Under the pieces are notes generated by a model. The model saw only the letters and a program-made list of their open reading frames with translations. It had not been told where the DNA came from and did not search any database. Below are positions 26,900 through 35,427 of a stretch of 64,000 bases of DNA, piece after piece. The DNA is from Maridesulfovibrio sp. (GTDB lineage Bacteria; Desulfobacterota; Desulfovibrionia; Desulfovibrionales; Desulfovibrionaceae), in NCBI RefSeq assembly GCF_963666665.1, contig NZ_OY762999.1, positions 4,196,001 through 4,260,000 of the forward strand, written 5' to 3'. A program made the position numbers and the translations under genes. Position 1 is the stretch's first letter; each line of letters opens with the position of its first letter.

Positions 26900-27514
26900 C
26901 TATTCCGTAGCAACAGCCACCCCGGACCCGATCAATACCGATCCGGCACAGCGGTTGGCGATTTTCCATACTTTCGGGCTGCGGATAGCTGCTCGGCTGC
27001 GATCACCCAGCCATGCGTAGCTCAACAATACTGCCAGTACTGTGGGGATGACCGCGCAAGTTACGATAATTACATCACTTGCTGTCAGGGCCTGCAAATC
27101 CATGAATCCTGGCAGGAATCCACAATAGAAGGCGATCAGCTTGGGGTTGCCAAGAGAGACACACTGTCCGGCAAGGTAGGTTTTTCCGACTCCCTTTTCT
27201 GTGGGCAGACTGGAGCAGTCTGCGGCAGGCGGGGTTGCCATCCAGCTTTTGATTCCCAGATATATCAGATAGGCCGCACCAATCCATTTCAGGACCATAA
27301 ATCCGGTACCCAGTTTTTGGGCTACGAAGCCCATGCCGAAAATTGCCATGAGCAGGTAACAGAGGTCTCCGCTGACAACTCCGAGACAGAAGATGGCTGT
27401 GGATTTAAAGCCGCGTGAAACGGACTGGGCGATGATGGACATTACTCCCGGTCCGGGAATCATCGCAAAGATTAAAACTGCGAATAGCAGAGCTATTGTA
27501 GATGTGACGGTCAT
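26900..27514 (-). CDS. LysE/RhtB family amino acid exporter
   Basis: Inner-membrane exporter of 204 residues with six helices. The family N-terminus is present (ALLFAVLIFAMIPGPGVMSI), followed by GFKSTAIFCLGVVSGDLCYL, KWIGAAYLIYLGIKSW and FLAGQCVSLGNPK-type text (TYLAGQCVSLGNPKLIAFY). It likely exports an amino acid such as threonine, homoserine or lysine; specificity cannot be read. It is divergent from an MFS transporter gene. The start at 27514 is the only one giving a complete first helix. Confidence 0.9.
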   Translation of the reverse strand: MTVTSTIALLFAVLIFAMIPGPGVMSIIAQSVSRGFKSTAIFCLGVVSGDLCYLLMAIFGMGFVAQKLGTGFMVLKWIGAAYLIYLGIKSWMATPPAADCSSLPTEKGVGKTYLAGQCVSLGNPKLIAFYCGFLPGFMDLQALTASDVIIVTCAVIPTVLAVLLSYAWLGDRSRAAIRSPKVWKIANRCAGSVLIGSGVAVATE

Positions 27515-27641
27515 TGCTTTACTCCATAATTATTGTTTTTGATTACTCCTCACTTCTTATGCGGTCCAGCAATTAATGCGTTGGCAGCACGGGCATAGTC
27601 GTCTATCACAAGAGAATCAAACCCCTAACCGGAATCAATGC

Positions 27642-28817
27642 ATGTCTGAAAAGCAGTCTCTTCCTTTTATAGAATTCATTACTTTGTGCAGTCTTGTCTT
27701 CATGGCTGTCTGCAACAACTCCGTATATTACAGTCTGAATGTTTATTTACAGGAACTTGGATTCACTAAAAGTTTGTCCGGCCTGTTGATCAGTGTTTAT
27801 TCCCTGTCCGGTATGTTCATGTATGCAACAGTTAGTAACCGCATCACTGCCGAGAACGCGTACAGTTTCATGTTTAAAGGTATGGTCATGGTTTGTATGT
27901 GCGGCTGTGGATATTTATATATCCAAGGTTTTTGGCCGCTTTTGCTGTTACGCATCGGGCAGGGTGTAGGGCTTTTTATGGTACTTGCGCCGTGTGTGGC
28001 TATTCTTGTTTCCATGGTCAGTCAGGATAATGTCGGCTCGGCGTTCAGTCTTTATTCCACGGCACTGCTGCTGCCATATGCGGTTATGCCCCATGTTTCG
28101 GAGCAGTTTGGTCCTTTGGTGGACGGTCCTGCATGGATTTATGCCGGAACAGCCGGACTTATCCCATTGGCATTTTTGCTGACTTTGTTCCTCCGCTTTC
28201 GTACTTCAAGGATGGAAAAGCACGGGCAGAATAAAGGGGAAGTAATATCTGCCAGAGAGTCCTATGCCAATCTTCTGCGTTTGAAGATAGTCTCTGTGCT
28301 GATGGTTAATGGCGTTTATTTCATGATTTTTAACGGGCTGTTCTTCCTTTTTCAGGATTTCGCCCATTCAAGGGGAATTTATCAGGCCGGGTATTTCTTT
28401 TCATTACAGATGGGTGTGATGATCGCCGTACGCCTTTTCGGCGGGACCTTATTTGACCGCTTTTCCAAGCGCGGATTGATTGTGACCGCTTTTGTTTTCA
28501 CCGCCGGGGGCTTTGTACTGCTTAACGGGCTGCACGATGGGACCATGCTTCTGCCCATAGCTGTTGTATTTGGAATAGGCATGGGATTAAGTGCTCCGGC
28601 TCTTAATTCGTTGATGTTTGTGGTCAGTGAACCTCGTTTCCGTAGTTTCAACGTAAACATGATGATGTTTACCGTGCATATGGGATCTTTTTTGGGACCA
28701 CTAATCGGCGGGATTGCCGTGGATTCAATGGGCTATAGCGGATTTCTCTGGATTGCAGCTGCGGGGACTGCCGGAACGGCTTTGGTGTTTATGCTGCTGG
28801 GTATGAGGGATGATTAG
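27642..28817 (+). CDS. MFS transporter
   Basis: Major facilitator of about 391 residues with 12 predicted helices. The typical loop 2-3 region is degenerate (SVYSLSGMFMYATVSNRITAE). A second half-repeat starts near FQDFAHSRGIYQAGYFFSLQ, with GGTLFDRFSKRGLI as loop 8-9 motif. Substrate is unknown; the YfcJ/YhhS-like drug or metabolite exporters are the nearest type that I recall. The ATG at 27642 (MSEKQSLPFIEF) is preferred over an upstream in-frame ATG at 27576, because the extra N-terminus is polar and unlike MFS proteins. It ends just before a terminator and the tRNA cassette. Confidence 0.87.
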   Translation: MSEKQSLPFIEFITLCSLVFMAVCNNSVYYSLNVYLQELGFTKSLSGLLISVYSLSGMFMYATVSNRITAENAYSFMFKGMVMVCMCGCGYLYIQGFWPLLLLRIGQGVGLFMVLAPCVAILVSMVSQDNVGSAFSLYSTALLLPYAVMPHVSEQFGPLVDGPAWIYAGTAGLIPLAFLLTLFLRFRTSRMEKHGQNKGEVISARESYANLLRLKIVSVLMVNGVYFMIFNGLFFLFQDFAHSRGIYQAGYFFSLQMGVMIAVRLFGGTLFDRFSKRGLIVTAFVFTAGGFVLLNGLHDGTMLLPIAVVFGIGMGLSAPALNSLMFVVSEPRFRSFNVNMMMFTVHMGSFLGPLIGGIAVDSMGYSGFLWIAAAGTAGTALVFMLLGMRDD

Positions 28818-28840
28818 TTTTCAGTTGGAATACAAACGCA

Positions 28841-28876
28841 AAAAGCCCTGCTTTAGAAATAAAGCAGGGCTTTTTA
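28841..28876 (-). terminator. terminator of tRNA-Thr copy 1 and the MFS gene
   Basis: AAGCCCTGCTTTA/TAAAGCAGGGCTT stem with flanking A and T runs, so it can act in both directions. It sits downstream of the minus-strand tRNA and of the plus-strand MFS gene. Confidence 0.85.
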
Positions 28877-28883
28877 ATTGCTG

Positions 28884-28959
<76 letters not shown>

Positions 28960-29123
28960 ACCTTATGTGTTGGCTTTCTTTAGCGATAATGTCTTGTAGA
29001 CACGCTCAACCGTTTTGCGGGAGCTTCGTCGAAAGCCTTAGGTGACTGTTTCAAGTATCCTGAGTTGTCAAAAGAAAGGGTCGCAGTCGTAAAGGCTACG
29101 ACCCTTGGGGTCTCTTTTTGACG

Positions 29124-29200
29124 TGGTCGGGATGAGAGGATTTGAACCTCCGACCCCTTGAACCCCATTCAAGTGCGCTCCCAGGCTGCGCTACATCCCG
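29124..29200 (-). tRNA. tRNA-Pro (GGG), copy 1
   Basis: 77 bases including an encoded CCA. Acceptor CGGGATG/CATCCCG, D arm with GCGCAGCCTGGGAGCGC, and T arm GGAGGTTCAAATCCTC. Anticodon stem CTTGA/TCAAG encloses ATGGGGT, so the anticodon is GGG. A hairpin (AAGGGTCG/CGACCCTT, 29077-29105) follows on the minus strand. Confidence 0.95.
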
Positions 29201-29382
29201 ACGTCACGAAGAGAGGTTCTATAGAAATGTGTCGGACATGTCAACATGTTGGGGTGCTGAGAGGGGAATATTTTTGTATTATTCCAAGTGTCTTGAAATT
29301 ATGGGCAGGTTGAGAAGGGAAAATGTTTAATTCCTGATGGAAGCGATCGGAAAGGGCTAAATCTTTTTGTGCGGATAAACGC

Positions 29383-29419
29383 AAAAAACCCTGCTTTATT
29401 TCTAAAGCAGGGTTTTTTA
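29383..29419 (-). terminator. terminator of tRNA-Thr copy 2
   Basis: AACCCTGCTTTA/TAAAGCAGGGTT stem. Compared with copy 1, the stem has a compensated base pair change and the loop is reverse-complemented. Confidence 0.85.
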
Positions 29420-29426
29420 ATTGCTG

Positions 29427-29502
<76 letters not shown>

Positions 29503-29667
29503 ACCTTTATATGTTGGCTTTCTTTAGCGATAATGTCTTGTAGACACGCTCAACCGCTTTGCGGGAGCTTCGTTGAAAGCCTTAGGTGACTGTTTCAAGT
29601 ATCCTGAGTTGTCAAAAGAAAGGGTCGCAGTCGTAAAGGCTACGACCCTTGGGGTCTCTTTTTGACG

Positions 29668-29744
29668 TGGTCGGGATGAGAGGATTTGAACCTCCGACCC
29701 CTTGAACCCCATTCAAGTGCGCTCCCAGGCTGCGCTACATCCCG
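29668..29744 (-). tRNA. tRNA-Pro (GGG), copy 2
   Basis: Identical to the tRNA-Pro at 29124-29200, with anticodon GGG and encoded CCA. It is the most upstream gene of the two-cassette cluster on the minus strand. Confidence 0.95.
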
Positions 29745-29918
29745 ACGTCACGAAGAGAGGTTCTATGGAAATGTGTCGGACATGTCAACAGGTTTTTTGA
29801 AAAAAACTATAAAGTTAAATTTGTTAAAAAAAATCAAATTATTATGGTTGTTGCGTGAGACCTGCAAATGATCAGATTTCATAATGGAGTTCCGTTGCAA
29901 AATGAATAGTATAAAAAA

Positions 29919-29948
29919 AGCGGCGAAGCATAAGCTCCGCCGCTCTTG
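29919..29948 (-). terminator. terminator after the zinc-ribbon gene
   Basis: AGCGGCG and CGCCGCT arms around AAGCATAAGCTC; on the minus strand the stem is followed by a T-run (complement of AAAAAAA). It lies just past the stop of the small gene at 29967. Confidence 0.75.
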
Positions 29949-29966
29949 GAATTCATGGATTAATTT

Positions 29967-30125
29967 TTAGGCAGAAGGTGTCTGTGGGGGCAGGGCTTTT
30001 CCACATTTAGTACATTTTATGGTTTTATCCTTATCCTTGATGCTGACGATATTGATATTGCCGCATTGCGAGCATTTACGTTTGCGTTTAAAGGCCGCCA
30101 TAATACTCGAGTATATGCCCCACAT
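29967..30125 (-). CDS. small zinc-ribbon protein, 52 aa
   Basis: A short gene in the gap before the secreted protein. It encodes a lysine-rich protein with two CxxC pairs (KCSQCGNINIV and KCTKCGKALPP), the layout of a zinc ribbon. I start it at 30125 (MWGIYSSIMAAF) because AGGA lies five bases upstream; an internal ATG at 30101 would give a 44-residue version starting MAAFKRKRKC. Its own terminator follows. Function unknown; a small nucleic-acid-binding or ribosome-associated role is a guess. Confidence 0.7.
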   Translation of the reverse strand: MWGIYSSIMAAFKRKRKCSQCGNINIVSIKDKDKTIKCTKCGKALPPQTPSA

Positions 30126-30163
30126 GTTGATCCTGCATTTCTGCCGTTAAAGGGTCAATCTGA

Positions 30164-31351
30164 TTAATGCCATTCACATCGCCAGCCTGCATAGCCCCCC
30201 TCTGCGAACATTTGGATTTTGTAAAAGCCGGGGCTGACAGTGATATGTTCGGACATGCCTACAACCCTTTCTTCCACTACTTGTCCGTCTTTGGTCAAGA
30301 TTTTTACGCGATATCTTTGTTTGCCCTGCTTGTAGGGATCGGTAAAGCGCAGGGTGGTGCCGGATACTGTGCTAAGTTCCCATTCACCTCTAGAGTCGGA
30401 TGTTCCAGACTTGAGGCTGCCGTGTGCCAGACGCCAACTGGCTGCGAGGTTGCCACGTACTCTTCTGGCAAAGTTCATTTTGGGGATCGGCTGCTGGGGC
30501 GTTTCCACTTGTTGCGCAGGAGGTGGTGCAGGTTGTGACGGACCGGAGATTCTTGTCCCCCAGACCCTGTTGCCTATTTGGTTCTTGCCGTCGACCCTGC
30601 TGCCGTCAGCGGATATGGTCAGGTCATCCACCCACTTGCCGTTGCTCCAGACTATTCTAATCCTGCCTTGAACCGGATCAATGCATTCCCAGTGGTTGTC
30701 GGTTCCGGGCATACGTCCGTCTGCGTAGAATTCAGCTTGAGATCCGGTAAACCACTTCCATTTGCCTGCGAATTTTTCGCATGCGTTTCCTGAGCCTCCA
30801 TAAGGAGATGCGCCATAGGGAGTGTTGCTGCCTGTGCTGTTAGGAGGAGAGAAACGAAGGCTGTTAATACTCTGGTAAACAAGATTCTGGTACTGGTGGG
30901 CGAGTGATTCAACAAAGACCCCGATAGCCACGACAGCCCCGCCATTGGCATAGGTGAATATTGCGTACGCGTGCAGCCTGTTGCCATTGTAATATGAACT
31001 GTACTCCCGGAAAATTGCCGGGTGGTTGTCCTGCATAATATTGCGGCTGGCTATCCGGTTCTGGAAATAGGCTCCGCCGCGCTGAAGGATGCCCTGTTCC
31101 ATGCCGTCGGCGATAGTTTGCAATCCGGGATTGTTGCCTGATGCGGCGTATACTTCAATGAAAGCGTTGCGGTCCGGTGATATTACCTGTTTTTTGAGGT
31201 CTTCTGACAGTCCTTGGGTGTTGTGTGTCCAGCCGGTCGGTGTTTGTATCCAGAAGTCGTAATCATCATATGCATTAGCGGGCCGAGCATAGCAAAGTAT
31301 GAAGAACGCTGCCAGCAGAATGAAAATTAATGAACGTTTTTGGATATGCAT
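30164..31351 (-). CDS. secreted protein of unknown function
   Basis: A 395-residue exported protein: signal peptide RSLIFILLAAFFILCYARP ending at ANA. Residues 28-170 look like a PsbP/DUF1795-type domain (DFWIQTPTGWTHNT, then FIEVYAASGNNPG). The middle region (KWKWFTGSQAEFYADGRMPG) resembles small beta domains that occur repeatedly in secreted proteins. A Pro/Gln linker leads to a C-terminal beta domain (FYKIQMFAEGGYAGWRCEWH). No catalytic motif was found. A single gene, not coupled to neighbours. Confidence 0.75.
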   Translation of the reverse strand: MHIQKRSLIFILLAAFFILCYARPANAYDDYDFWIQTPTGWTHNTQGLSEDLKKQVISPDRNAFIEVYAASGNNPGLQTIADGMEQGILQRGGAYFQNRIASRNIMQDNHPAIFREYSSYYNGNRLHAYAIFTYANGGAVVAIGVFVESLAHQYQNLVYQSINSLRFSPPNSTGSNTPYGASPYGGSGNACEKFAGKWKWFTGSQAEFYADGRMPGTDNHWECIDPVQGRIRIVWSNGKWVDDLTISADGSRVDGKNQIGNRVWGTRISGPSQPAPPPAQQVETPQQPIPKMNFARRVRGNLAASWRLAHGSLKSGTSDSRGEWELSTVSGTTLRFTDPYKQGKQRYRVKILTKDGQVVEERVVGMSEHITVSPGFYKIQMFAEGGYAGWRCEWH

Positions 31352-31587
31352 AGTTTCCCTCCGGATGAAAATAGGATTTAGACCTAATTGGATGATAACA
31401 TGGAGCAGTTATTTTTGAAAACAAATATGCAAGTGAAGTGTCTGGATGGAGTGTGTCAGTCTCTAAAGAAAAAAATATGAGAAGTTAATATTTCTTAATA
31501 TGATCCGGTCCCGTTGTTGCTGCATTCCCGGTCAGACAGTGGAACAGGCAAATATTGCCTTTCTAAATAATGATCAGGAGGATAGCC

Positions 31588-32397
31588 ATGAGCATTTCCG
31601 GTATAGGCAGTTCATCCGTAAGCGGTTTGTTTTCGGGCCAGATGAACCAGATGAAGCGTTCTGAGGATTTTGACTCCTCGGAAGATTTTGTCAGCTCCAT
31701 TATTGGTGATCAGGACAGTGACGGTGATGGACAGTTAAGTTCGTCTGAAGCAGGTTTTTTGAGTGATATATTCACTGAAATTGATTCTGACGGTGACGGC
31801 TCTCTTTCACAGGAAGAAATGGTTGCCGACCTTGAAAACAGACAACAGCAGAAAGCTCTGATGGTGCAGATGTCTGTTTCTATGGTCGGCAACCCCGGTC
31901 AGAATCTGATTGATTCATTGATGGAAGAACTCGATAGCGATGGAGACAGCATGATCAGTGCTGAAGAATCCGGACTTAGCGAGGAATTATTTAACTCCCT
32001 TGATACCGATGGTGACGGTAATCTTTCCGCTGAGGAAATCGCCGAAAGCATGCGTCCGCCAGAAGAGATGATGCCTTCCGAAGGCATGGGCAATGCTGTT
32101 TCCAGCAGTTCTGCGGGAAGTTCTTCCAGTGATGATTCCGAAGAAGAATACGACGAATATGATTATAATCAGGACGGCGTAGTAACTCTGGATGAACTGC
32201 AAAAGGCTTTTGCTAATGGTGACACATCGTTAGCTGGTATCGTCGGTGAAGATTCCCAATTGAACCAGAATAGCTCGGAAGAAGATGGGCAGTCCGGGCA
32301 GTCCGGGCAGTCTATACTCCAGCGTATGGCAATGAATGCCTACCAGCAGCAGAGTGCACCAACTTCCGCCAATGAACTGCTCGGCGTCAGCGCATAG
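31588..32397 (+). CDS. EF-hand calcium-binding protein
   Basis: A 269-residue acidic protein without signal peptide. Five EF-hand-type loops can be read: DQDSDGDGQLSSSE, DSDGDGSLSQEE, DSDGDSMISAEE, DTDGDGNLSAEE and DYNQDGVVTLDE. The N-terminus (MSISGIGSSSVSGLFSGQMN) and C-terminus (Ser/Gln-rich) are low-complexity, like XopAW-type EF-hand proteins. Calcium buffering or sensing is likely; secretion by a signal-less route is possible but unproven. AGGAGGATAGCC precedes the ATG at 31588, so the ATG at 31570 is rejected. Confidence 0.85.
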   Translation: MSISGIGSSSVSGLFSGQMNQMKRSEDFDSSEDFVSSIIGDQDSDGDGQLSSSEAGFLSDIFTEIDSDGDGSLSQEEMVADLENRQQQKALMVQMSVSMVGNPGQNLIDSLMEELDSDGDSMISAEESGLSEELFNSLDTDGDGNLSAEEIAESMRPPEEMMPSEGMGNAVSSSSAGSSSSDDSEEEYDEYDYNQDGVVTLDELQKAFANGDTSLAGIVGEDSQLNQNSSEEDGQSGQSGQSILQRMAMNAYQQQSAPTSANELLGVSA

Positions 32398-32487
32398 GTT
32401 TCAGCATCATGCTTAAGGCTGTGAAAGGATTTGCGGCCCGACGTATCAATTCAAAGTAAGGACATATGTCGTGAACATGGATGTAGC

Positions 32488-32520
32488 AAAAGGCTTACCT
32501 GAAGTCAGGTAAGCCTTTTC
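32488..32520. terminator. bidirectional terminator
   Basis: A perfect 15-pair stem (AAAAGGCTTACCTGA with its complement) with a two-base spacer AG. It lies between the convergent EF-hand and alcohol dehydrogenase genes. Confidence 0.9.
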
Positions 32521-32522
32521 CA

Positions 32523-33677
32523 TTAAAGTGCGTTAGCTAAAATTTTCAGCAATTCATCTTCGGTCAGTTCGATGGGATTGCCTTTCATGCTGCTGGCTCG
32601 TGCGGCCTTGGCTGCAAGTGATTTGAAATCTTTTTCCTGAACTCCGATTTCTCCCAGACCGGGGATTCGCATTTCAGCACAGATATTTTTAACCCATTCA
32701 ATACCGTCCGCAGCTTGGGCTTCATTGTCTCCGGTCAGGATTTGCGCAATTTCAGTGTAGGCTGACAGAGCCGGATTTTGCGGATCACGTTTCTTGAGTG
32801 CGCGAATGTTCATTTCCATAACATAAGGCAAAAGTGCAGCGCATACTGCTCCGTGCGGGGCCTTGAATTCTCCTCCCAGCGGAGCTGCGAATCCATGTAC
32901 TGCGCCAAGCTTGGCGTTGGCAAGGGTGATGCCTGAAAACAGGCTGGCCAGAGCCATGCCCGTGCGGGCTTCTATATCCTGCCCGTTTTTATAGGCGGAG
33001 AGTATTGAATGTGCTCCGTGTTTCAATCCTTCGCGGCAGAGTGCATTGGTCAATGGGGCGGCGTGCTTTGAAACAAATGATTCCATGAGCTGGGTCAGGG
33101 CATCCAGACCTGTGGCGGCAGTTACTGCCGGGGGAGCGGAAATGGTCAGCAGGGGGTCGACCACGGCGATGTCCGGGATCATATCCGCAGAACGCAGGCT
33201 GACTTTGACCTTTTGTTCAGCGCAGAGCAGTACCGCGTTGTTGGTTACTTCCGATCCTGTTCCCGAGGTAGTCGGCGCGGCAATCAGCGGCAGGGGCTTT
33301 TCAGTCAGGGGCATGCCTTTGCCTACTACTTCCAGATAATCGAATACGTCCCGTTTGTTGGGGATCAGTGCTGCGATGGCTTTACCTGCGTCCAGTACGC
33401 TTCCACCTCCAACAGCCACAACAATGTCGCAGTTCTTTGCGCGGGCTTCTGCTGCATGCCCGGCAATCAGTTCCGTGTCTGGTTCTCCGGCAATGGAAAC
33501 AATGTGCAAGGATAATCCTTTTTTCTGCAATTCATCAATAAGCCACTGAATCCTTTGCGGTGATTTTCCGGTTACAAGGCAGGCATTATTGCCCTTGGCT
33601 GCTGCGTGTTCCGGAATAGAACGGGCAACGTCCGGGCCGAATACGATTTTGGGTGCGGTGGAAAATTGAAAATTCAT
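32523..33677 (-). CDS. iron-containing alcohol dehydrogenase
   Basis: A 384-residue group III (Fe-type) alcohol dehydrogenase. NAD-binding GGGSVLDAGKAIAAL, the substrate region IAAPTTSGTGSEVTNNAVL and the metal-binding histidines in AVHGFAAPLGGEFKAPHGAV fit the family. Such enzymes interconvert alcohols and aldehydes or oxidise glycerol/1,3-propanediol; the substrate is not readable. The promoter region shared with the divergent glycerophosphodiesterase has two GlpR-like palindromes, which hints at a role in glycerol or alcohol use. Confidence 0.92.
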   Translation of the reverse strand: MNFQFSTAPKIVFGPDVARSIPEHAAAKGNNACLVTGKSPQRIQWLIDELQKKGLSLHIVSIAGEPDTELIAGHAAEARAKNCDIVVAVGGGSVLDAGKAIAALIPNKRDVFDYLEVVGKGMPLTEKPLPLIAAPTTSGTGSEVTNNAVLLCAEQKVKVSLRSADMIPDIAVVDPLLTISAPPAVTAATGLDALTQLMESFVSKHAAPLTNALCREGLKHGAHSILSAYKNGQDIEARTGMALASLFSGITLANAKLGAVHGFAAPLGGEFKAPHGAVCAALLPYVMEMNIRALKKRDPQNPALSAYTEIAQILTGDNEAQAADGIEWVKNICAEMRIPGLGEIGVQEKDFKSLAAKAARASSMKGNPIELTEDELLKILANAL

Positions 33678-33715
33678 ACTTCATAATAGCACTACTAATC
33701 ATGGGCGGCAATTTC

Positions 33716-33782
33716 TTTTCATGTATGAAAATTACGGATCGATAAATATTGTCACGTTTAGTTTTGTTTTCGTAAATGAAAA
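33716..33782. promoter_or_regulatory. two GlpR-like palindromes in a divergent promoter
   Basis: TTTTCAT-GT-ATGAAAA (33716-33731) and TTTTCGT-AA-ATGAAAA (33767-33782) share one 16-base design, 51 bases apart. The half-site TTTTCRT also recurs upstream of glpD and glpF. They are probably operators of the DeoR-type repressor GlpR or a close relative. Confidence 0.5.
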
Positions 33783-33917
33783 CTGTTGAAATAAGGTTAT
33801 AACAATGTTAACGCGTTTGTAACTTTTGTGAATTAATATTGTTTTCTTGCTTAGGTATGATTTCCAGATTGAGGAAGATTTTGTTTTTTTAATATGAAAT
33901 ACATTCAGGAGTGAACA

Positions 33918-35174
33918 ATGTCTTTTCGTAAACTAGCTAATTATGCACTTGTGGCCGGTATGGCCGGACTTATGCTTGTCGGGTCCGGTTGTGCTGCTAA
34001 GAACAGTGGAATTCAGGTCGGCCCGCGTCCTTACTATCTTGTTAATGATCTGGATGATGGTAAATTGAAAACCGAGTTGAAAAAGGAGCAGGATGCACCA
34101 TTGCAGCGCACTGATTTTTCCATTGGCCATCGGGGTGCCTGTATGCAGTTTCCAGAACACACCAAAGAATCATACGAAGCTGCGGCCCGTATGGGAGCAG
34201 GGATTTGCGAGTGTGATGTAACCTTCACTAAGGACCGTGAACTGGTATGCCGTCATTCCCAGTGTGATCTTGCAACAACCACTAATATTCTGCTTATTCC
34301 AGAACTGGCCGCCAAGTGTACCCAGCCTTTTCAGCCCGCTGAGTACGATGCGGACGGAAAGATGATTAAGCCAGCCTATGCTAAATGCTGTACAAGCGAT
34401 ATAACCCTTGCCGAGTTTAAGCTGCTTCAAGGTAAAATGGATGCTTCCAATCCTAAAGCCCGTACAGTTGCAGAATTTCTTGATGCTACTCCCAGTTGGA
34501 GAACCGACCGTTATTCCGGTACCGGAACTGTCATGACCCACGCCGAAAGTATTGAACTTTTCAAAAAGCTGGGCATGAAGATGACCCCTGAACTGAAAGA
34601 ACCCAGCGTAGCCATGCCTTTTCAGGGCGATTACACCCAGCAGCAGTACGCGCAGCAGATGATTGATGAATACAAGGCCGCCGGGGTTGATCCGAAAAAC
34701 GTATTTGCCCAGTCCTTCAGTCTTGATGATGTTAAGTACTGGCTCAAGAATGCCCCCGCTTTCGGTAAGCAGGCTGTATTCCTTGATGACCGTTACGATG
34801 ACAAGGGCTTTGATTACCAGAACCCCGCAACATGGTCTCCGTCCATGAAAGAGCTGGTTGCCGATGGTGTCAGGATTATCGCTCCTCCGCTGTGGATGCT
34901 GGTAACAGTTGAAAACGGCAAGATGGTTCCTTCAGTCTATGCCAAGGAGGCCAAGGCTGCAGGATTGGATATTATTGCATGGTCGTTTGAGCGCTCTGGT
35001 CTGCTGAAGAATGGTGGTGGTTGGTACTACCAGTCAATAAATGACATCGTTACAAAGGATGCAGATACTCTGGTTCTGCTGAACGTTCTCGCTGAAGATG
35101 TAGGTGTAATCGGTGTATTCTCCGACTGGCCCGGTACTGTTACCTACTTTGCTAACAAGAAAGGTCTGAAGTAG
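33918..35174 (+). CDS. glycerophosphodiester phosphodiesterase lipoprotein
   Basis: Hydrolyses glycerophosphodiesters to sn-glycerol-3-phosphate and an alcohol, in the envelope. The 418-residue product has a lipobox (LMLVGSGC) and the GDPD catalytic signature: FSIGHRGACMQFPEHTKESY, then GICECDVTFTKDRELVCRHS with the metal-binding Glu/Asp and second His. An inserted region rich in cysteines (CDLATTTN...KCTQP, KCCTSD) is larger than in cytoplasmic GlpQ proteins. CAGGAG precedes the ATG. The GlpR-like palindromes upstream and the glp genes 5 kb away suggest that it feeds glycerol-3-phosphate metabolism. Confidence 0.92.
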   Translation: MSFRKLANYALVAGMAGLMLVGSGCAAKNSGIQVGPRPYYLVNDLDDGKLKTELKKEQDAPLQRTDFSIGHRGACMQFPEHTKESYEAAARMGAGICECDVTFTKDRELVCRHSQCDLATTTNILLIPELAAKCTQPFQPAEYDADGKMIKPAYAKCCTSDITLAEFKLLQGKMDASNPKARTVAEFLDATPSWRTDRYSGTGTVMTHAESIELFKKLGMKMTPELKEPSVAMPFQGDYTQQQYAQQMIDEYKAAGVDPKNVFAQSFSLDDVKYWLKNAPAFGKQAVFLDDRYDDKGFDYQNPATWSPSMKELVADGVRIIAPPLWMLVTVENGKMVPSVYAKEAKAAGLDIIAWSFERSGLLKNGGGWYYQSINDIVTKDADTLVLLNVLAEDVGVIGVFSDWPGTVTYFANKKGLK

Positions 35175-35201
35175 TTTATTTAGTTCAGATAGTAATGTCT
35201 T

Positions 35202-35232
35202 AAGGGACGTCTTTCGGGACGTCCCTTTTTTG
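35202..35232 (+). terminator. rho-independent terminator
   Basis: AAGGGACGTC/GACGTCCCTT stem followed by a T-run, behind the glycerophosphodiesterase gene. Confidence 0.9.
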
Positions 35233-35427
35233 TATGCAAAATATTTATAACTAAATTTTGTTAATTCATCATTTACCTTTCGCTAGCTTCTATTTTTGGC
35301 CTGTATATTCATATTGAAACAATGTTGTAATCAAAACGGGGCCTTGTCGTAATTTATCTGTCAAGAATATCGCGCATATATTCCATGTCCGAGGGGAGGG
35401 CTAATCAAGTATACAAGGAGTTGTACT